Assembly: GCA_022702705.1 (NCBI GenBank) | Contig: CM040422.1 | Span: 34,619,270 to 34,683,269 of the forward strand | DNA length: 64,000 bases | Source of the DNA: Papilionanthe hookeriana x Papilionanthe teres | Taxonomy: Eukaryota; Streptophyta; Magnoliopsida; Asparagales; Orchidaceae | Direction of reading: 5' to 3' | Part shown: in pieces, positions 1-10,810 of the stretch | Numbering within the stretch: the first letter of the stretch is position 1 | Layout of the letters: every line of letters begins with the position of its first letter | Translations under genes and position numbers: made by a program | The notes under the pieces: generated by a model | The model's input: only the letters and a program-made list of their open reading frames with translations | What the model was told of the DNA's origin: nothing | Database searches by the model: none

Positions 1-330
1 AAAGGGAAAAACATAGATATTTCCAAACTTATGTTTATGGATTAGAATTTTACCTAATAGTATTTTCTTGAATTTCTTATCATATGAATATCTTAAGTAG
101 TTCTTCTTTTAAATATAGTCATTCTCGAAATGAATAGTAAGCTAGAAATCTTAGACACGATGACAAAATAATTTATTTCTATAAGATTAATTAAATTACA
201 TGAATTATTTTTGTTTAACTTTATTATGATATTAATTAATGTAATTCATAGTTATTTAAATTGAAAAATCTTATTATAAAACTCATTATTTTTATGTAGT
301 ACTAAAATTACTTGAGGACAAGTAATAAAT
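1..330 (+). other. 3' noncoding end of an Athila-like Ty3/gypsy internal region
   Basis: AT-rich noncoding sequence leading into the PPT at 331-345. It aligns by eye, in inverted orientation, with the 3' noncoding part of the minus-strand Athila-like element (about 51240-51460): both share a stretch around 'aaagggaaaa', 'cttat.tttatg' and a later 'gatgac'. I see no coding capacity. The element continues to the left of the window. Confidence 0.7.
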
Positions 331-345
331 AAGTTTGGGGGATTT
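331..345 (+). promoter_or_regulatory. Polypurine tract of Athila-like element
   Basis: 'aagtttgggggattt', preceded by 'cttgaggacaag', is the usual plus-strand priming tract of Athila-type elements. It sits directly before an LTR starting with TG at 346. Confidence 0.8.
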
Positions 346-511
346 TGATCACTGAAAAATTTATTAAGAAATTTATACCTATTTTTGATGAAATTGCACT
401 TTAAAGAAGGGTATTTTATTTATTTTATTGCAGGAATGAAGAATTTAGGTGATAAAAGTAAAAATCATAAAAAGGAGCTAATTTGGAGCAAAATCATGCA
501 ATTTGTGCTGA

Positions 512-683
512 GTCGCCGACGGCGAGATCGAGCCCGCCGACGACGAGGTTACGAGAAGAAAATTCTGAAGAATTTATAACTGTCTCGCTGACAGCGAGCC
601 CGAGCCCGCTGACAGCGAGCTAGAGCGGTTGAAGATCTTCTAGAAGCCTCGCCGACAGCGAGGTAGTTCGTCGCCGACGGCGA
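512..683. repeat. Six GC-rich short palindromes (CTCGCYGACRGCGAG) in the Athila LTR
   Basis: Six copies at about 512-526, 531-547, 584-599, 604-620, 647-662 and 669-684 of a 15-nt palindrome with a single central A. Some copies have CCG...CGG arms and others CTG...CAG arms, so pairing is kept when both arms change; one copy is mixed. They lie 80-260 bp upstream of the TATA box, in otherwise AT-rich DNA. Confidence 0.75.
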
Positions 684-764
684 GCTAGTTCAAATGGTGC
701 AGATACATTGAACCAGGACACTTTTTGAAGGGATGCTTACACACCTCTTGGTCTTTGCTCACCT

Positions 765-773
765 TTATATATA
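765..773 (+). promoter_or_regulatory. TATA box of the Athila-like LTR
   Basis: 'tatatatag' after the GC-rich block; transcription would start near 795-805. The position in the LTR fits the U3/R boundary. Confidence 0.6.
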
Positions 774-1881
774 GAAGCTGAAATTAAGTCTTTAGTGTGT
801 TACTTTTGTGTCATTTAGTGTCATTTTTAGTGTAGTCTTTGTGTTCTAAGTGTTAGTTTTGTGTCTTAGAGAGTTCTTGAGTGAGTTAGTAAGTTTTAAG
901 TGAGTCGTCTTTGTCTTGGAAGGAAGAGTCGAAAGGAACTGCGAGAGTACGCAGGGATAAATTAAGATAAGTATTTGTATTTATTGTTTTTAACTTTAAA
1001 TGAAATCCATGCTTAGTTTAGTTTCCATGCATTCTGAGTAGTTTATTAAATCTTTCTCCCTATTATGAAATTAAGTGATTTGCTGAACTAAAAATAGAAG
1101 TATTTTTATATATTAATAAATTGTGACAATTTTTACTTAAAACTTAATTTACTTTTCAAACTGGCCATTTGATTTATTAAAATATGTTGATTATCAACTA
1201 TAGTAAAAATTACATCTGATATTCGGGGAAATTCAAAAGCCTTGGAAGAAGGTTGCAAATAAATAGGGAAATAATATCACTGGGCGTAGAATTGAGCATT
1301 TTAGTGTGACGGACTAAAATATTCAATTCGGTCCAATTGTTTGTGAGTCGAAGTGTAGATGTTAGCCCTCGGGCGAGGGAACGTGGGAGCTCCGAAGTGG
1401 CAGTCGGTATCCTCCCAGCCTAGCCGTAGATTCAGTAATCAAACATAGGATTAGTCAATATTCTTTACACCTGGACCAAAGGGTAAAGAATAGGAATGCT
1501 CCTATTTGTCACAATACCTTAACATTATCTATTTAAAATTCATCGGTCATTTAAATTTCTAAACAAGGGGAAAGATACTTTTTCTGAATAGTTAAAACTT
1601 ATTTAGCAATTAGTTTTATTTCCTGCACTTGCAATTAGTATTAATTTTCTACTTAGTTAAGTTACCTAATTAGAATACTTAGTTTACTTTATTGCGCTTA
1701 AATTTAGAACTCCAAATTTTCGTATAATATTTAAAAAATTATTATTATTATTATTTTAAAATTAGTTGTTATTTAATTTTCTCTTTCCCTGTGGGATCGA
1801 TAACCAGGATTCCACTAGAGCCCAGTATTACTTGATACGATACATATACTTGCGTAGCATCCACAACATAAATTATAATTC

Positions 1882-1886
1882 TATAG
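1882..1886. repeat. Left target-site duplication of Tat element 1
   Basis: TATAG before the TG of the LTR at 1887. The right flank at 26318-26322 is TATAC: four of five bases match. Confidence 0.6.
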
Positions 1887-1986
1887 TGTCGGCATATTTT
1901 TAGGTTGTGTTGTATTTTAAAAGGGGGTCCCCTAACAGAAGTTGTCGGCGAATTTAAATTTTAAATTTGATTTAAATATATATAAT

Positions 1987-2181
1987 TTAGAAAGTAGTAT
2001 TTGACTTTGAAAATAATTTTAAATATGAGATTAAACCGATCTCACATCCCAAATAGTTTATATAAACGAGCACCGCACCACAAACCGTGTATCTATCCCT
2101 AAGGATAGACACATCGCTCGAGGGTGGGGCTCGATCAAATAAACTAGAAGTTTTGTGACATCCGTTTGGTCTGCGAACCAA
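1987..2181 (-). CDS. Short LTR ORF conserved in four LTR copies, doubtful coding
   Basis: A 64-residue ORF starting MVRRPNGCHK, in element sense, about 100 bp from the U5 end of the LTR. Similar ORFs occur at 19221-19415, 41470-41697 and 60148-60423 (+). Shared segments include VRRPNGCHK, RAP.SS.VSILRDRYTVC and LVYINY. I recognise no domain. LTR copies share ancestry, so conservation alone does not prove selection. It could be an accidental ORF in the 3' part of the LTR. Confidence 0.2.
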   Translation of the reverse strand: MVRRPNGCHKTSSLFDRAPPSSDVSILRDRYTVCGAVLVYINYLGCEIGLISYLKLFSKSNTTF

Positions 2182-2688
2182 TTTTATAAGCCGACAAATT
2201 CCCCGCTTAATATGAAAGTATTAAACGGGGTTTATATTACCCAGGTTCTTTAAAATTCCCTATAAGGGCAAGCCCCTATAGTTAATTACATCTTAAGTGA
2301 CGGGAATCACCTAAGAAAACTCTCGATAATAACCAATAATTACGCTCTCAAGAATTTCAAAGTTTAAGGTTTTCAAAGATTGAATTTTGGAATTTCAATA
2401 GGGAATGGATCAAATTTGGAACATTTTGTTTTATGAATTCAAAGGAAGAAAGGTAGGAGAAATCACTGATTCGAAGTGAACTTCGGTAATTTCCCGACCA
2501 TCCTATTGTTTGGCTTGAATTTAGGAAAGTCCTAATGTTTATTTAGTATTTCAATCTTGCCAATTTTAATTAATTAGGGCTTATATTTGTATGATGAAAT
2601 CAAACAAATAGCCTGGAAGATGTGAGGGTTTATTGTCATATCGGACGACTACCTCGGAATCCTAAGACTGGTTAGGGCTTAATTTGGA

Positions 2689-2913
2689 ATGCAAATGCCT
2701 AACGAAGAGTTGAGGATTTATGTTGCACTAGGCAAGCTACCTCGAAGTCCTATGGCTTTGTTGTCTAATTCTAAGAAGGTTTTCTCTGAAGTAGGTTCAA
2801 GTTTTGTTGATGACGATGGCCGTCTTGCTCACCATGCTCCAAGCTCCTTGTTGTTGCAGAGGTTTAGTTTTAGAAATCATAAATCAGGGGATGAGAAAAG
2901 TGTTTTGGTTTAG
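2689..2913 (+). CDS. Short antisense ORF in the LTR, doubtful coding
   Basis: A 74-residue ORF antisense to the element, starting MQMPNEELRIYVA. It has a counterpart of the same length in the solo LTR (59403-59633, minus strand, also antisense to that LTR), sharing NEELRIYVA, FVDDDGR and HHAPSSLLLQ. The copies at about 19930 and 42205 are frameshifted. No recognisable domain; probably not a gene. Confidence 0.15.
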   Translation: MQMPNEELRIYVALGKLPRSPMALLSNSKKVFSEVGSSFVDDDGRLAHHAPSSLLLQRFSFRNHKSGDEKSVLV

Positions 2914-3949
2914 AGAAGTCTTAATTTTCCAAGTGTTCTTGTATTTTGATTAAAACAAATCTTAAAGTTTATTATAACGACACCGGTTAAGATCCCACGG
3001 TTCCATCCTTCCGGCATCATTATTTTTATCGGATTCACTTAGTCCAGATGAATTTGCTAAACTCAACTGAATGAGTTCCACACTTTCATTTAGACCGTGG
3101 GAAATCCCGTTAGCAACACGTAGGTTACATCATCCGAGGTATTCCCGATCATCCAACGGGACGTTTTAATTTAGTTGCAATTGTAGTTTTGTGTTACGTT
3201 TGTGATTAAATTTTGAGTTGTTTTATATTTTGAAATGTTGTGGCGGTGAATTTTATCTTGCAATGACTTTTAACTTAGTTTTGGTTTCAGTTTTAGGGAC
3301 TATCCTAAAGGTGTGGGTTTTCATGCAACAGATTGTTTTATCATGCAAGAAAAGTGAAGTGCATCCGCAATAAAGTAAATTGCAAGGAAGTAAATTGCGA
3401 GGAAAGTAAATTGCAATAAAATAAAAGCGTACTCGGAGGGTCTTCCCGTCATCCCAAGCTACACTTAAAACACAATTAGAATATTTAAGCAAGTTCCTAG
3501 GTAAAGCTAAGGTAAGGGTTATGGTTTTCTACCAAGTTCCTAATCCTATAATTGAGTCATCCCTATGACGTCTAGGTTCTTTGTGTTTTTGTTTGAGGAC
3601 GATTTTCTTCATCAAAGAACAATTAAATTCAATTGTTCTTATAAAAATCCTATCATATTGAGGAAGTGCTTAAGAAGAATCTTAAACATCTTTTCAATAT
3701 TTCTAGGATTGTTTTAAGTCCAAATGAATTTAATTATATAAATGAATCAATCGTCCGAGGTTTTCAAGTTTTGTTAACTTGCTCAGATGAATTAAGACAT
3801 TTGAATATCTTATGAGTGAAGTAGCACTTCATTTAATGTTTCATTTAGGAGTTATAATAATCAAAGCTTTCGAGGGTAAATTAGTATTCAAATGATTTGA
3901 TTTAAGTTAAAGGGTTTAAATTTGGAATAGTGTTCAAGTTGCTTTATAT

Positions 3950-4290
3950 TTAATTTCTTACTATGTCTTAGGAGATGTTATATTTAATTCAATTTAATTT
4001 AATTGAGTTTTAATTTAATTTAATTTAATTTACTTTGATTTGATGTTTAATTAATTTGATTTGATTTAATTTAATTTAATTATTTAATTTAATTTAATTT
4101 AATTTAATTTAATTTAATTTAATTGTTTAATTTAATTTAATTTAATTTGATTGTTTAATTTAATTTAATTTGATTTAATTTAATTTAATTATTTAATTTA
4201 ATTTAATTTAATTTAATTTTAATTTAATTTAATTTAATTTAATTTGTTTTAATTTAATTTAATTTAATTTTTAATTTTATTTTATTTTTA
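3950..4290. repeat. (AATTT)n pentanucleotide array in LTR
   Basis: Long run of TTTAA/AATTT units with occasional GATTT and GTTTA variants. Equivalent arrays occur in every full-length LTR of this family in the window (21215-21520, 43360-43640, 57950-58340). Confidence 0.9.
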
Positions 4291-6073
4291 ATTTTAATTG
4301 AAATTTTAAAAGAGTTTAATAATTTAATTAAGTCTTTTAATATTTTAAATTTGAGTTATCATTTTAATTAAGAATTGAGTATTAATGAGATAATTAATTT
4401 AGGGATTTTTAAATTAAAGAATAAATCTCTTCCTAAAAATATCCCTATTTTTGTGATTTTTATTATTTTTTAATTATTAAAAATATTAAAATATTATTAA
4501 AAAATCAACTTTTTTAGAAAATTGAAATTTTAATTTTCTTAGATTCCCCTGATATCAGAGAGGCTCCAAAACCAATTTGATGAATTTTTGAAAAGTATTT
4601 TAAAAGTTATGAGTTTTTAAAGTTTAAAATGGCTAAGTGACTTAATCGACCCGATTAGTGGGGCTAACCGAGTCCAATTGACCTCAAATTTTTATGGTGG
4701 ATTCCTCTGATCCTAAAGGTCAGTGGAGAATTGATTTCAAGTCAATTTGATGCCTAGTTAACTCTAATTAATTAAAGACCTATTTTGGGTGTTTAAGCTA
4801 ATTAGGGTTGTTTTGAATGAACTAAGCCAAAATCTATTTTTCCTAGGGTTCTCTGGTCATAAGGAACATCACCAAATTTTCCTAGAATTTATTTCACAAC
4901 ATGCTATTTACTGGAATTAAAATACTCAAAACAATGACCCGAACTTGAAAAATCGAGAACTCTTCATAGGGATGGCCTCGACTTTGGAAAATTCAGGGAA
5001 TGTTCCCAAATTCGGATGCTTCAAAAGCCCTATGGTCTCATGCCATGGTGAATTGTATGCATGCATGGAGAATTAAAACAATGCAGAGAGTAAATAAATC
5101 ATAAAAAATAAAATATTTGATGAAATTAAGTGATTTCTTTTCCACATTATTCTCCTCTCTTCACCGAGCGAGAGGGTATTTTTATTTTATTTTTCTGATT
5201 TTTCTACACAGAGATATGAATTTTTGAAGTTTTGGGAATTAAATAAATCGAGAAAATCCCTAATTTTCTACTTATCCGAGTCGGCGCCGGCGCATCCTCG
5301 GCGGCTCCGAAAGGCCGCGCGGCGCGCTCCCATTCGACGCCGCCACTTGAGTCAGCAGCCCGGGCCCCGCGGTTCTCGTACCGTCTCCTGGTCCGACGCG
5401 ATCCTGGCCGTCCGTGCGCGCATGTATTGAATGGACGGCATCCGTTCATCGTCCCCAAGTGTTCTCACCTGAGAGCCGTCCACACTAAATCCCTAATATC
5501 TCACTCGATACTCAATGGATTTTCATGTTCTTATGCTCTATGGATTCATCTTGAAGAGACGAACACATCTATACGGTTAACATGCATTGAAACTAAAGCA
5601 TTTGAAATGGAGAATCTCCAGAAGCTCGGGATGAAGAGTTAGCTCATACCTTGGCTCAGAGAAGTGTGGCTTCAATCTGAGAGCTGTTGCACCTTCGATT
5701 GGGTCCCGCGAAGCTCCGGATGAAGTCTCCCGGTGCAGTGAATTGTCTGGATATGATTTCGACCAAGCCCGATCACAAAGCTTGGAGGCTGGAGCAAGCT
5801 GGGTGGCCTGGAGATGGGGCTTTTGATGGTGGACACCTTCCCTTGGTCTGGTGAAGGTGTAGAGCCAATCAATTTGGGAATTGGCTCAGCTGTGGAGAAG
5901 TGTCCTGGTTTTGGGTGGAATTTCGACTACGAAATTGAGCTTACGAGAGGAGAAATGGCAGGGGAATTTCACTGGGGATCAAGTGCTCTAAGGGTGGAGG
6001 AGGGTCCGGAACAATTTTGGCGAGTTTTGGCAAGGTTTATGCTTCTCTCCTCTCATGGCCGAGAGGGGTGGAG

Positions 6074-6081
6074 TTTAAATA
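6074..6081 (-). promoter_or_regulatory. Putative LTR promoter, TATTTAAA box
   Basis: On the minus strand TATTTAAA is preceded by a C-rich stretch and followed by the sequence around 'ctcggcc'. The same arrangement is kept in all five LTR copies here (24111-24118, 46301-46308, 48888-48895, and 55426-55433 on +). It would make U3 about 2.2 kb and leave about 4.1 kb for R plus U5. Confidence 0.45.
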
Positions 6082-8261
6082 GAGTCTGGTTGGGGGCCTC
6101 CAGGGGGAGTTAGGGCTTGGGATCAGCTTGCTCTGGTGAGGAGAAGAACAGACCATGGTGACCACTAGGCATGGGGCGGCTCGGCAAGTGAGAATTTCAA
6201 TGTTGGCTCACATGTGAGCTCTCGGCCATGGTGTTTTCCGGCGGCTCTGGTGGCTGGCCGGCCGAGCATGGGTCACCCTCGAGGTCGGAGTGGGTCGGGG
6301 CTGGAGGTTTGTGCTGATCAATTGGCCATGGACATGTGTAAAGGCTTTGATCCAAAGTAGAATGGGGCATGGCTAGTTTTGAGTCTAAATGGGTCAATCC
6401 ACCCATTTGGGCTTGGTGCACCCTTCAAGGTGGCTTTGGATGCTGTGGGGGATCAAAGGGATCAGCTTGGTTTGGCATGGAGAAGTCTCCATCCAAATAT
6501 ATTTGGATTAAATTTAAGTTTAGGTGAAACATGATTAAGGCTAATGAGCTTTAGGGATTAAGGAAAGCCCCCCTCTTCTTACCCAATATGGCATGGTGGA
6601 GTGTCCAAAGCTCTCATGGCTCACATGTGGCTCATGCATGGCTTCATGGCTCACCTTTGGCTTGGCAAAAAGTTTGGTCGATTTCATAAAAAAGGATTTT
6701 AAGGATTTTGGATAATTTGGTGGAAATTTGGATGAAGCTTCATTTAGAAATATTTGATCATTGGTTTAGGACTTAGGGATGATTTTAATTGAAAGTATGA
6801 TGAGGGGAAATGTCATATGGGCTTTGGAAGAATTTTTGGGGTTTTGGATTTGATGGAAGTGGGCTTTTAAGATGGTTTAAGGAATGGGCCCTTAAGTTTA
6901 AAAATGAATTTATGGATGGGAATTTTGTAAAGATGTTGGGCCAAATAATTGTTGGGTTTAGCTCATGGATGTGTCATGAGTTATTTGAAACAAATTGGGG
7001 GTGATTTGGATTTGAATTGGGTTGAATTTGGGTTAGGTTTGGGCTTAGGTCAAAAATGGGCCTTTTAACCTTGGGTTGAGTTTGAGTGGGGTTTGGGTTT
7101 AAATTTTGGGCAAATCATGCTAGGGTTTTGTTTGTGGGGATGTTAAGGAGGATTTAGAAAAGGTTTGAGGTTAATCGGAGTTGAATTGGGTGAGTTTGTG
7201 TTAAGTTTGGGTCATGGGTCCAAATTGGGCTTTAAGGCCAAAAGTGAGATTGGATCCAAATGTCAATCAAATTGGACTTGGATTTGGTTTAGATTGGTAT
7301 TGGGAATGTTGAATTGAAGTTTAGAATTGAATTGGACCAGAATTTGGGTCAATTGGATAGGTTTGGTTTGACATTGGGTTCACTTTGGGTTAAAATGGGT
7401 GAAATTGGGGGTTTTGACAAAAGTAGGGTAAATTAACAAAATTGGCCCATGGTGTAGTTGGACAAAATGAAATTGGGAATATTTAAAATTTTCTGGAATT
7501 TTCTGGGAATTTTCTGAATTTTTGGATTTTTAGGCCAAGAAGGGTATTTTGGGTATTTTGAGGGTATTGGGAGGTATTTTTGGAATCTTTGGTATTTTTG
7601 GGTATGGATGATCAATTTGAGTGATTTGGAGATTTTTGGGATTGATTTTGGAAAATTTTGGGTAATTTGGAAATTTTGCGAAAATTTGGGTAACTTGAGG
7701 GTTTTGGGTAGGTTTAGTAGGTGTAGGGTCCCGGGGTCAAAAATTGAAAATTTGGGAAATTAAAGATTGGGTGAATCTAGGTGGAAAGAAATCATTTTGG
7801 TTGAGCCATGAAGCCATTTCAAGCCCATATGAGCCATGAAAGGACTCATTTGAGGCATTCATCTATGTTGTTCCTAACCCTCTTAGCGAGGGCTTAGGGG
7901 TTAAGGACCATCCATGTGAATCACCTACATGAGTCGGGAGGTTAAGTTGGGTATGGGTGTGGTTTTAGGAAGTGTGTGGAAATGTAGTGTGTAAGTGTAG
8001 TGTAAGTCAGCCCCTTCACCGAGACCGGGCCACCTGGGGCGGTCCTAAGGCCCGAAGAGTCCTATAGGAACTCATCCTTTAAACTTCCACATTTGATTTC
8101 AACCCTCTAGGTGATTAGGGGTCTATAGTCGAGTTTGTGGAGTTTGCAGGGAGTTTAGAAGTGGTTTAAATTTCTAAAAGGTGGGTCCCGATTCTAGTCC
8201 TCTAAGATAGTCGAAGGAAAAGCCTAAGGCTAGATCCTAAGCACTAAAAAGAAGAAGGGAA

Positions 8262-8282
8262 GACCTCATCGAAAATGAGGTC
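8262..8282. repeat. Hairpin at the U3 tip of the LTR
   Basis: GACCTCAT and ATGAGGTC form a perfect 8-bp stem with a 5-nt loop, four bases inside the LTR end. Equivalents: 26293-26313, 27761-27781 (one mismatch), 48636-48656, 51192-51212 and 53037-53057. Confidence 0.85.
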
Positions 8283-8286
8283 AACA

Positions 8287-8307
8287 AATGGACCCCCAAT
8301 AGGTGTG
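8287..8307 (-). promoter_or_regulatory. Polypurine tract of Tat element 1
   Basis: On the minus strand this reads CACACCTATTGGGGGTCC and then ATT, directly before the TG of the 3' LTR. The same sequence sits at 27786-27806 in element 2. An inverted near-copy lies in the leader at 18858-18877. Confidence 0.65.
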
Positions 8308-8639
8308 GTGAGTCGACGGAGCACACCGCGCGTATTGGTGTTGACCGAAGCGATCAACAAAACCAACACGGATGTCCAAGTGACAAACTTGGGACGGAAG
8401 CAAAAGAATTTCCGCTGGGGAGTATCGGGTATGTTTCTGGAACCGGAGATTCTTGAACTCTCGCTGGGGAAAGGAAAAGGAGGTGAATCCCAAATCACAT
8501 GATCCGGGGAATTTCGATTTAGATTTTATTTTGTTTTAGTTTAAGTTTTGATGTGTGAGTTTAAATTTTAGTTTGGAGTTTCAATTTAGATTGAAGTTTG
8601 TCAAAATTAATTTGAAGGATTTGATTTGAAATGAAAATT
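8308..8639 (-). other. 3' untranslated part of element 1 between array and PPT
   Basis: No coding signal. It aligns with 27807-28150 of element 2 ('caccgcgcgtattgg', 'atttccgctgggga'). The short ORFs here on both strands are accidental. Confidence 0.6.
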
Positions 8640-9757
8640 GGAATTCGAGGTTTTAGATGTAACATCTCCAACCTCGAAAGAAAATTGAATTGATTAGATT
8701 GAATCGTTGCAATGAGAAGAGATCTCGAGCAAAGTGGTGTTGGATATAAAATCCTTAACCTCAAGAGTTTGATTTTTATGTATTTCATTGCGATAGGGAA
8801 ATGATCCTAAAGCAATGCGATCTCGGATGTAAAATCCTTAACCCGGGAATTTGATTTGATGTATTTCAGTGCAATAGGGAAAGAATCCTAAAGCAGTGCA
8901 GTCTTGGATGTAAAATCCTTGACCCAAAAGTTTGAATTGATGTATTTCAGTGCAATAGGGAAAGAATCCTAAATCAGTGCAGTCTTGGATGTAAAATCCT
9001 TGACCCAAAAAATTGAATTTTGATGTACTTCAGCGCAATAGGGAAAGAATCCTAAAGCAGTGCAGTCTTGGATGTAAAATCCTCGACCCAAAAGTTTGAA
9101 TTGATGTATTTCAGTGCAATAGGGAAAGAATCCTAAAGTAGTGCAGTTTTGGATGTAAAATCCTCGACCCAAAAGTTTGATTTGAATTTGATGTATTTCA
9201 GTGCAATAGGAAAAGGATCCTAAAGCAGTGCAGTCTTGGATGTAAAATCCTCGACCCAAAAGTTTGAATTGATGTATTTCAGTGCAATAGGGAAGAATCC
9301 TAAAGCGGTGCGATCTTGGATGTAAAATCCTCGACCCAAAAGGTTGAATTTGATGTATTTCAGTACAATAGGAAAAGAATCCTAAAGCAGTGCAGTCTTG
9401 GATGTAAAATCCTCGACCCAAAAGTTTGAATTTGATGTATTTCAGTACAATAGGGAAAGAATCCTAAAGCAGTGCAGTCTTGGATGTAAAATCCTCGACC
9501 CAAAAGGTTGAATTTGATGTATTTCAGTGCAATAGGGAAAGAATCCTAAAGCGGTGCGATCTTGGATGTAAAATCCTCGACCCAAAAATTTGAATTTGAT
9601 GTATTTCGAGTGCAATAGGAAAGAATCCTAAAGCGGTGCGGTCTTGGATGTAAAATCCTCGACCCAAAGGTTTGAATTTGATGTATTTCAGTGCAGTAGG
9701 GAAAGAATCCTAAAGCAGTGCAGTCTTGGATGTAAAATCCTCGACCCAAAAGTTTGA
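8640..9757. repeat. Tandem array of about 13 units of about 82 bp (3' UTR of element 1)
   Basis: Each unit carries 'gatgtatttcagtgcaatag', 'gaatcctaaagcagtgcag' and 'ttggatgtaaaatcct' followed by 'cgacccaaaag'. Unit length varies from 80 to 86 bp. It corresponds in position and consensus to the 83-bp array of element 2 (28210-29860), but units within one array resemble each other more than units of the other array. Because the period is near 81, repetitive peptide ORFs stay open on the minus strand (8969-9421); I do not take these as coding. Confidence 0.92.
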
Positions 9758-10160
9758 ATTTGATGTGATTGATATTTGATTCGAGATCTGGAAGAAATTG
9801 AATTTGAATTTGATTGAGACTTGAAATCTGGAAAGATTGAATTTGGAAATTTGGAAGGATGAGTTTGAACTCGATTGAAATTTGATTTAAGATTTGATTC
9901 GAAATTTGGAAGATCAAATTTGAAACTTGATCGGGAGTGGATTTGGAATTTGATTGAGAATTTGATTTGTGATTTGAAAAGATTGAAATTTGATTTTTGA
10001 TTGAGAATTTGAAAGGATGGAATTTGAGATTTGATCGAGATTGGATTCGAAATTTGATTGAGAATTTGATTTGTGATTTGAAAAGATCAAATTTGAAATT
10101 TGATCGAGAGTGGATTTGGAATTTGATTGAGAATTTGATTTGGAAAAGAAAGCAAGGAAA
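9758..10160. repeat. Degenerate 'TTTGATTGAGA' repeats downstream of the pol stop
   Basis: Imperfect repeats built from 'gaatttgattgagaatttgatttg' and 'gaaatttgatcgaga' variants. A shorter version lies at 30160-30350 in element 2. In element 2 the AlkB ORF lies between these repeats and pol; in element 1 pol follows directly (junction near 10138-10155). Confidence 0.7.
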
Positions 10161-10280
10161 ACTTTATTATCATGATTTTATTTATCTTAGCACATTTTAT
10201 TATTTTTGGGTTCGGACCCAATCATAAGTAATTACTTCGCCCGTGTTTCTTAGGGATGAAGAATTCATTCCTTCGAAACA

Positions 10281-10802
10281 TCAGGTAGCGTAATACTTTT
10301 TCAAGTAGCGTCCGTTGATCGGAAGCATATGTCGTTCTCCCTGGCAATTCACTAGCTGGTAGGAACCTCCTGAGTATACTGCTTCAACCACAAACGGTCC
10401 TTCCCAAGTGGGTTCAAATTTTCCTCCTATCTTGCGGTGTGCAAGAATAGGTCTCTTGAGAATGAGAACTAAGTCACCAACTTTGAAGGTTCTCGGGCGG
10501 ACCAATTTGTCATGGTCTTGAACCATCTTAGCTTGGTATAGTTCTAAATTCTGTTGCGCTGCAAGTCTTTTCCCTTCCAAGCTTTCTAATTCTTCGAGTC
10601 GTAATCTGGCGTTTTCTTCTGTCGTGATCTTGTTTGCAACAGCAATTCTGAGTGAAGGAAGCTGAACCTCTAAAGATAACACTACCTCGGACCCATACAC
10701 TAGAGCGTAAGGTGTAGTTTGAGTAGGAGTTCTGAAAGTTGTCCGGTAGGCCCATAAGGCTTCTAACAATTTCTCGTGCCAATTTCTCTTATTATCGTCC
10801 AA
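10281..10802 (-). pseudogene. pol: Integrase C-terminal part of pol, element 1
   Basis: A 173-residue open segment that ends pol with ..RYLKKYYAT. It includes the conserved end of the integrase core (NWHEKLLEALWAYRTT, TPYALVYG), a charged helical linker, and the C-terminal domain with FKVGDLVLILKR and FEPTWEGPFVV. In intact elements this part helps bind DNA during insertion of the cDNA. It is out of frame with the integrase core just upstream, so the polyprotein is interrupted. The stop is at 10281-10283. Confidence 0.85.
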
Positions 10803-10810
10803 GGTTTTCT

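Larger units (their letters stand above)
346..1886 (+). mobile_element. Athila-like LTR, interrupted near its end by Tat element 1
   Basis: Starts TGATCAC right after the PPT. It continues through 'tgcaggaatgaag', a TATA box (765-773) and the U5-like 'ccctgtgggatcgataaccagg' / 'cttgcgtagcatcc' block seen near the 3' end of Athila LTRs. Tat element 1 interrupts it at 1887. The last 24 bp lie at 26318-26341 and are followed by a degenerate tRNA-Asp PBS. Rejoined length is about 1.56 kb. No protein-coding capacity; the Arg-rich ORF at 385-579 is a by-product of the GC-rich repeats. Confidence 0.8.
1887..8286 (-). mobile_element. 3' LTR of Tat element 1 (6.4 kb)
   Basis: Read on the minus strand it starts TGTTGACC (8286) and ends GCCGACA (1887), so it has TG..CA ends. 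Compared with the other LTR of the element it lacks about 808 bp near 4450. It holds no gene. Parts that can be named: terminal hairpin (8262-8282), TATA-like box (6074-6081), GC-rich stretch (about 5278-5420) and AATTT array (about 3950-4290). Confidence 0.92.

Noticed and set aside
385..579. Arg-rich 64-residue ORF in the Athila LTR
   Set aside because: Its RRRRDRARRRR run is the translation of the GC-rich palindromes; it lies upstream of the TATA box and has no counterpart.
7000..7750. G/T-rich 'gggttgaatttgggtt' stretches as telomere-like or G-quadruplex repeats
   Set aside because: No regular TTTAGGG unit; G runs are short and irregular, and the stretch is ordinary U3 sequence shared by all LTR copies.
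8244..8502. Overlapping ORFs on both strands at the LTR/PPT border
   Set aside because: They overlap the LTR end, PPT and 3' UTR and conflict with each other; not kept in element 2.
8969..9421. 150-residue repetitive ORF (LLGRGFYIQDCTALGF repeats)
   Set aside because: Produced by the tandem array whose period is close to a multiple of three; the element 2 array, with an 83-bp period, does not keep it open.
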